Source: Ornithinimicrobium sp. F0845
GTDB taxonomy: Bacteria > Actinomycetota > Actinomycetes > Actinomycetales > Dermatophilaceae
Direction of reading: 5' to 3'
Length of the DNA stretch: 64,000 bases
Assembly: GCF_023015765.1 (NCBI RefSeq)
Contig: NZ_JALKAL010000001.1
Span: forward strand, 605,478 to 669,477
The position numbers were made by a program, and so were the translations under genes. The notes beneath the pieces were generated by a model. That model was given only the letters and a program-made list of their open reading frames with translations, did not search any database and had not been told where the DNA came from. Numbering within the stretch: position 1 is the stretch's first letter; the number at the start of each line of letters is the position of its first letter. Shown in pieces: positions 58,791 to 64,000 of this stretch.

Positions 58791-58814
58791 TCGCGGCCTC
58801 CCACCCAGGAACCT

Positions 58815-58975
58815 TCACTGGGGGTGGGTCTGCGTGGGTGTTATGGATTTGTTATGACGTGGCACTGGTGTGGTGGTGTTGGGGGTGGGTAGGTTGCGGT
58901 TGTCCGCGTTGGGTGGGCGTTGTCTCGGGCCTTGGTTCGTGGCTCTTGTGGGGTTGGAGGGCGTGTTGTGGTTCC
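58815..58975. other. G/T-rich strand-asymmetric tract
   Basis: The + strand from about 58817 to 58975 is nearly all G and T (for example GTGTGGTGGTGTTGGGGGTG), with G-runs that could form quadruplexes. It follows nagZ and precedes the IS3 relic. A minus-strand open frame through it is low-complexity Pro/Thr/Asn and is not considered a gene. Confidence 0.5.
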
Positions 58976-58999
58976 CCCCAGATCGTGGAGGGCTTCGGG

Positions 59000-59520
59000 C
59001 TACGCGGCGTCCGGGACGGGCGCTGCGGTGGACTGCTCGTAGTTGACCGGTGACATCATGCCAGCCGCGCTGTGCCGGCGTTGGTGGTTGTAGAACCCGT
59101 AGGCCCAGTCGATGACCACGGCCCGGGCCTGAGCCCGGGTGTCGAACTCCTGCCGGGACAGGACCTCCCACTCCAGGGAGGAGAAGAACGCCTCGGCGGC
59201 GGCGTTGTCGAAGCACGACCCGACCCGGCCCATCGACTGGCGGATCCCCAGCCCGGCACAGCGTGGTGTACGAGGTCGCCGTATAAGTACTGCCGCGGTC
59301 GGTGTGGAACACGAGACGCTCGGACTCCTCCTCTCGCCAGATCGCCTCCTTGCCGCCACGGGCCGTCACAGCCATCTGTATCGCCGCGCACGCCAGTTGC
59401 GCGTCCGGGTGATCGCTGGTCGCCGCGCCGAGCAACCGGCGCGAGTACAGGTCGATCACCGTCGCGAGGTAGAGCTTGCGCTCGGCGGGCGCGAAAGATC
59501 GGCCCTTCGGCCTCAGCCTA
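59000..59520 (-). pseudogene. IS3-family transposase relic (OrfB integrase core, frameshifted and truncated)
   Basis: Read on the minus strand, LYLATVIDLYSRRLLGAAT and ERLVFHTDRGSTYTATSYTT are in one frame, then the frame shifts near 59250 and continues GSCFDNAAAEAFFSSLEWEV and FYNHQRRHSAAGMMSP. The second Asp (HTDRGS) and the Glu (SSLEWE) of the DDE triad are visible, the first Asp region and all of OrfA are missing. TGTGGTTCCCCCCAG at 58966-58980 resembles an IS3 terminal repeat; no partner end was found. The element is dead. Confidence 0.85.
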
Positions 59521-59768
59521 GTGCTGTGACCGCATCCGGGCGCCCATCTGACCCTGACTGCTGAGAGCGCAGCGTTCTTCGTCGGAGACGTCCCAGGACT
59601 TCCAGAAGCGCCACCGGACTATGGCGTCGGGGATCGAGGAGCGATCGCATCCGAGGTAGCCGGCTGGGCGTCATCCTTCGAGCCGATGAGCGCCGTCTTC
59701 TTGGACCCTGCGCCGCCGCCCTGACGCCCCGGTTCAGGAGACTCCCGCGTGTGGCGAGCCGGGTCAGG
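59521..59768. other. Intergenic region beside the IS3 relic, no gene recognised
   Basis: The 248 bp between the transposase fragment and the methyltransferase stop have open frames on the minus strand but no recognisable protein. It may contain further decayed insertion-sequence DNA. Confidence 0.4.
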
Positions 59769-61010
59769 TCAGCGCGGTTGTCGCTGTGCGACGGGGCTGA
59801 CCTCAAGGAGCATTGGCTGGCGAGCGACGGGGGTGAGCACGACGACGGCCTCCCGGGTGCCGCGCAGGCGCAGGTCGTGCCGTAGCCGGTCGGGGTCGAT
59901 CGGCATGGAGCGCTTCTTGATGGTGAGGGCACCGATGTCCTCCTCGTGTGCCCACCGGCGGAGCGCCTTGGTGGACAGCGAGTGCACCGACCGCACCCGG
60001 AAGGGGCGTGCCCAGGGCACGTCCACCGGCGCCGGGCCGGTCACGTAGCCGACGCCTGGTGCGGTCTCGGTCCCGCTGGCCAGACGCGCCAGCACTCCGA
60101 TCAGCCCCGCCTGCAGGACCGCTCGGTCCGGCTCGTGCAGCCACTCGCCGATGTCGTCTGGGCCGCTCGCCACCGGTGCGGGGCCGCAGCCGTCGTCGGT
60201 CACCTCGTGCCACTGCCCGCCCTCGGTCGTGCCGACGTGTACCTGGGCCGTGCGCCCGGCGTGCCGCACCAGGTCGCCCCACCACAGCACGCACTCCAGC
60301 GCCTCCCCGCCGAACGAGGCCCACTGGGCCTCCGCCCCGCCAGGGATCTCGTGGTGCGGGAACGAGGGCGCGAGCTTGGCGCCGGCGTGCTGCACCGTCG
60401 CCGCGACCCTCTGCACCTGGTCCCACGTCGGGGACAGCTGGTCCAGCGAGAACGTGCGGGCCGTGCGGCCCCGGGCGTCGGTCCGACCGGGGAGCCGTCG
60501 GGCCGGGTCGAGCCAGGCTCCGACACCGGGGTCGTGTCCCAGGTCGAGCTCCTCGATCAGCGCCCGGCGGACCCGCGCGCCCGCCACACCGTCGAGGTTG
60601 TGGGCGGCCAGGGCCGCGGTCGTCGGGTCGGCGTCCACCGCCTCGACCCGCAGCCCGGCCGCGGCGAGCGCCAGAGCATCCCCGCCGAGACCACAGCCCA
60701 GGTCCCACACGGTCTCCAGACCGGCCTCGGCGAACCGGGCTGCGTGACGCGCGGCCAGCTGCCACCGGGTGGCCTGCTCGACACCGTCCTGGGTCAGCAG
60801 CATCCGCTCGACCCGGTCACCGAACTTCACCCTCCCGCGGAGCCGCAGCCGGGACTGGGTGAGCACGGCGGCGACCAGCGCGGGATCGTGGCCGGCCGCG
60901 CGCAGCCTGGTGCCGACCGCCAGGGCCGCCCCCTCGTCATACTCAGGCAGCGACTGGAGCAGGTCCCAGGCTCCCGGGGCGGAGAGGGTCGCGGCGGTCT
61001 CCGGGTCCAT
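59769..61010 (-). CDS. Class I SAM methyltransferase with THUMP-like domain (413 aa)
   Basis: The nucleotide loop VWDLGCGLGGDALALAAAG near residue 90 and VEAVDADPTTAALAAHNL give the SAM site. RTFSLDQLSPTW and KLAPSFPHHEIP fit the 'THUMP-like domain' methyltransferases of actinobacteria, with the C-terminal domain beginning about ARPFRVRSVHSLSTKALRRW. Likely an RNA methyltransferase; target unknown. Of the clustered starts, ATG 61010 (MDPETA) has GAGG about 9 nt upstream; ATG 61019 is the alternative. Confidence 0.83.
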   Translation of the reverse strand: MDPETAATLSAPGAWDLLQSLPEYDEGAALAVGTRLRAAGHDPALVAAVLTQSRLRLRGRVKFGDRVERMLLTQDGVEQATRWQLAARHAARFAEAGLETVWDLGCGLGGDALALAAAGLRVEAVDADPTTAALAAHNLDGVAGARVRRALIEELDLGHDPGVGAWLDPARRLPGRTDARGRTARTFSLDQLSPTWDQVQRVAATVQHAGAKLAPSFPHHEIPGGAEAQWASFGGEALECVLWWGDLVRHAGRTAQVHVGTTEGGQWHEVTDDGCGPAPVASGPDDIGEWLHEPDRAVLQAGLIGVLARLASGTETAPGVGYVTGPAPVDVPWARPFRVRSVHSLSTKALRRWAHEEDIGALTIKKRSMPIDPDRLRHDLRLRGTREAVVVLTPVARQPMLLEVSPVAQRQPR

Positions 61011-61108
61011 GCCGCCCATCCTCGCCCACGACGCCACCCGATGCGGAAGGGCGGCGCGCGGGAGTATGCCGTAGGAGTATCCGGTGGGAACGGGTCGGGG
61101 ACAACGAC

Positions 61109-61120
61109 TAAGTTCGAGGC
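61109..61120 (+). promoter_or_regulatory. Leaderless -10 element of the phospholipase D gene
   Basis: TAAGTT at 61109-61114, 6 nt before ATG 61121. A GGCATACT octamer (minus strand) lies at 61063-61070. Confidence 0.6.
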
Positions 61121-62368
61121 ATGGGCCGATGGAGTGAGCTGGGGCGCAGCACCCGACGTCTCGTGGTGGGGGCGGGGGTGGCCAGCGTCGCCACGCCGGT
61201 CGGCCTGGCCGTCGTGCTCACCGGCGTCGACTTCATGCGCAAGGCCCGTGAGCCCGACGAGCACGTCGTGCCGCCCGCCGAGCCCCTGCCCGCCGCGGTC
61301 GACGGCAACGAGCTGACGACCTACACCTACGGCGAGTACCTCTTCGAGGCCATGATCGAGGCGATCGACAACGCCACGGACTTCGTCTACCTGGTGACCT
61401 ACATCTGGAAGGGCGACGAGATCGGGCAGAAGTTCAAGGAGGCCGTCATCCGGGCCGCGGACCGCGGGGTCAAGGTCTGCGTGGTCTTCGACGGGTTCGC
61501 CAATCTTGTGGTGCCGCGGGACTTCAAGCAGTTCCCCCCGTCGGTGCACCTGCTGAAGTTCCCCACCGTGCGCTCGGGGCTGGTGGTCAACGTGCGGCGC
61601 ACGGGCCGTGACCACCGCAAGGTGCTGGTCGTGGACGGGGAGGTCGGCTTCGTCGGCGGCTACAACATCGGCTCGTTGTATGCCGACAAGTGGCGGGACA
61701 CGCACATGAGGGTCCGGGGCACGGCGGTGTGGGAGCTGCAGAACACCTTCGTCGACTTCTGGAACCGGCACCGAAAGCGGCAGCACCCGGAGCTGCCGGA
61801 CAGCGGCGCGCCCGTCTGGAACGCGAGCATCATGGCCGCGCGCAACGAGCCGAGCCGGCTGGTCTTCCCGGTGCGCGGGATCTATCTCGAGGCGATCGAC
61901 CGGGCAGTGCACCGGATCTGGATCACCCAGGGCTACTTCATCCCCGACCGGGAGATCCTGGCCGGCCTGCTGGCCGCGGCCAAGCGCGGCGTGGACATCC
62001 GGGTGCTGATGCCCGAGGCCTCCAACCACGTCGTGGCCGACTGGGTCGCGCGCTCGCACTACTCCACCCTGCTGCGCGGGGGAGTGCGGATCTTCCTCTA
62101 CCAGGACGTGATGGTCCACGCGAAGACGGCGACCGTGGACGGCATCTGGACCACGGTCGGGACGGCGAACATCGACCGCCTCTCCATGATCGGGAACTAC
62201 GAGGTCAACCTCGAGATCCACGACCGCGGCCAGGCCGCGCGGATGGAGGAGATCTTCGCCCGCGACCTGGACAACGCGCGTGAGCTGACCCTGGAGGAGT
62301 GGGAGGCGCGCGGCATACTCTCGCGGGCGGCAGAGTGGATCCTGGAGCCCCTGCACCCGCTGCTCTGA
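61121..62368 (+). CDS. Cardiolipin-synthase-like phospholipase D protein (415 aa)
   Basis: Two HKD motifs define the enzyme: DHRKVLVVDGEVGFVGGYN near residue 165 and VHAKTATVDGIWTTVGTANID near 330. A single N-terminal membrane helix (LVVGAGVASVATPVGLAVVL) anchors it. TYIWKGDEIGQKFKEAVIRA and the paired domains match bacterial cardiolipin synthases, which join phosphatidyl groups in the membrane. The leaderless -10 fixes the ATG. Confidence 0.9.
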   Translation: MGRWSELGRSTRRLVVGAGVASVATPVGLAVVLTGVDFMRKAREPDEHVVPPAEPLPAAVDGNELTTYTYGEYLFEAMIEAIDNATDFVYLVTYIWKGDEIGQKFKEAVIRAADRGVKVCVVFDGFANLVVPRDFKQFPPSVHLLKFPTVRSGLVVNVRRTGRDHRKVLVVDGEVGFVGGYNIGSLYADKWRDTHMRVRGTAVWELQNTFVDFWNRHRKRQHPELPDSGAPVWNASIMAARNEPSRLVFPVRGIYLEAIDRAVHRIWITQGYFIPDREILAGLLAAAKRGVDIRVLMPEASNHVVADWVARSHYSTLLRGGVRIFLYQDVMVHAKTATVDGIWTTVGTANIDRLSMIGNYEVNLEIHDRGQAARMEEIFARDLDNARELTLEEWEARGILSRAAEWILEPLHPLL

Positions 62369-62376
62369 GCGAACAT

Positions 62377-62403
62377 CTGGCACTCGGCTTGACCGAGTGC
62401 TAA
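62377..62403 (+). promoter_or_regulatory. CIRCE operator 1 of groES-groEL
   Basis: CTGGCACTC-N9-GAGTGCTAA (62377-62403); right arm perfect, left arm with two changes from TTAGCACTC. It overlaps the -35. Binding site for the heat-shock repressor HrcA. Confidence 0.9.
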
Positions 62404-62417
62404 TCCATGCATAGATT
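62389..62417 (+). promoter_or_regulatory. groES-groEL promoter
   Basis: TTGACC (62389-62394), 17-nt spacer, TAGATT (62412-62417). Strong vegetative-type promoter between two CIRCE elements. Confidence 0.85.
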
Positions 62418-62422
62418 CAGCA

Positions 62423-62449
62423 TTAGCACTCTGCACCTGCAAGTGCCAA
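62423..62449 (+). promoter_or_regulatory. CIRCE operator 2 of groES-groEL
   Basis: TTAGCACTC-N9-AAGTGCCAA (62423-62449); left arm perfect, right arm with two changes. It starts near the expected transcription start, so bound HrcA would block initiation a second time. Confidence 0.87.
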
Positions 62450-62534
62450 TGCCCGGAACGAGCCGACCCCCGCGACGGCGGCCCCGACCGGACGCAGACA
62501 CTGACAGTCGAACTCGCGAAGGGAAGGTCCTACC

Positions 62535-62831
62535 GTGACGGTTTCCATCAAGCCGCTCGAAGACCGGATCGTTATCAAGGCCGTCGAGGCCGAGCAGACC
62601 ACCGCCTCCGGCCTGGTCATCCCGGACACCGCCAAGGAGAAGCCCCAGGAGGGCGAGGTCCTGGCCGTGGGCCAGGGTCGTTGGAACGAGAACGGCACCG
62701 AGCGGATCCCGCTCGACGTCGCCGTGGGTGACCGCGTGATCTACAGCAAGTACGGCGGCACCGAGATCAAGCACGGCGGCGAGGAGTACCTCATCCTGTC
62801 CGCCCGCGACGTGCTGGCCGTCGTCAGCTGA
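62535..62831 (+). CDS. groES: Co-chaperonin GroES (98 aa)
   Basis: A full-length Gro[22 protein letters not shown], the mobile loop [19 protein letters not shown], and [21 protein letters not shown]. It caps the GroEL ring during folding. GTG 62535 has AAGGGAAGG upstream. It is the first gene of a groES-groEL operon controlled by HrcA through two CIRCE sites. Confidence 0.96.
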   Translation: MTVSIKPLEDRIVIKAVEAEQTTASGLVIPDTAKEKPQEGEVLAVGQGRWNENGTERIPLDVAVGDRVIYSKYGGTEIKHGGEEYLILSARDVLAVVS

Positions 62832-62917
62832 CAGCCCCCGTGAGGACACGAGCTTGCGAGTCCCGCAACGGGGCGCGGAAGCTGACTGTGCCCTCTCGGC
62901 AGCAACTGACCCGCTGA

Positions 62918-64000
<1,083 letters not shown>

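Noticed and set aside
58815-59459. Intact 214-codon transposase-like gene
   Set aside because: Only the first part matches an IS3 integrase core; after the frameshift it reads low-complexity antisense of the G/T tract. Treated as a pseudogene.

Overview
The window is chromosomal DNA of a very high G+C Gram-positive actinobacterium. The gene content (AdnAB, WhiB7, NudC, UvrD2, a SigR/RsrA pair with mycothiol-system features, bL37, DUF3107, DUF5679) fits the order Micrococcales, and the overall feel is of the Intrasporangiaceae/Ornithinimicrobiaceae; that family-level guess is inference. Many genes start GTG, start codons often overlap the previous stop (ATGA or GTGA), and about a dozen genes show a TANNNT -10 hexamer exactly 6-8 nt before the start codon, the signature of leaderless mRNAs.

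1-4.75 kb is the right end of an integrated mobile element, all on the minus strand: a large serine recombinase at the junction, then an operon of two small proteins, a replication initiator with a HUH-like nuclease and an SF3/AAA-type helicase, a 101-aa reading frame that contains a long inverted repeat, and the start of a further gene leaving the window. The element has cut an LLM-class flavin oxidoreductase gene, whose 3' part lies at 4755-5531.

5.7-14.9 kb holds housekeeping and stress genes (Xaa-Pro aminopeptidase, ThrE-like exporter, lipoprotein, PHP phosphoesterase, DEAD-box helicase RhlE, ferritin-like protein, GlsB-type membrane protein, DUF3107, TetR regulator, alkyltransferase-like protein). 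14.9-26.4 kb is a DNA-repair block: AdnA, AdnB, a degenerate aminoglycoside-phosphotransferase-fold protein, NudC and UvrD2. 26.4-27.4 kb is whiB7 with its AT-rich promoter, leader ORF and attenuator. 27.5-38 kb continues with a ThiF/TOMM-like protein, DUF5679, M48-like and DUF2342 metalloproteins, an epimerase, MoaE, a PDZ-Lon protease, a PPA1309-family protein and a UPF0182 membrane protein. From rhlE to UPF0182 the order closely parallels Mycobacterium tuberculosis Rv3211 back to Rv3193c. An initiator tRNA-Met follows at 38.0 kb.

38.2-49.8 kb: type II NADH dehydrogenase, a pair of M16 peptidases, an M15 carboxypeptidase, HisN, RsgA, AroA, a DoxX protein, an alpha/beta hydrolase, an SRAP (HMCES/YedK) protein and an aminotransferase. 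50-51.5 kb is the oxidative-stress locus sigR-rsrA with two apparent promoters and two apparent sigma-factor starts, preceded by a 36-bp tandem repeat and followed by the 24-aa ribosomal protein bL37. 51.8-54.7 kb carries a 29-aa peptide gene and two tandem membrane HD-domain proteins, one canonical HD-GYP and one degenerate. 54.7-58.8 kb is tsaB-rimI-tsaD-nagZ; rimI contains an in-frame insertion of a dispersed repeat also found at 5.63 kb. After an IS3 transposase relic come a THUMP-like methyltransferase, a cardiolipin-synthase-like phospholipase D protein and groES-groEL under a double CIRCE operator; groEL runs off the right edge.

Points most worth following up: the paired 32-nt-period dispersed repeat inside rimI and behind pepP; the octamer GGCATACT, found at least 16 times where about one is expected; the integrated rep element with a possible origin inside a reading frame; the peptide/HD/pseudo-HD cluster; and the sigR two-isoform arrangement. 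All coordinates and motif counts were made by eye.
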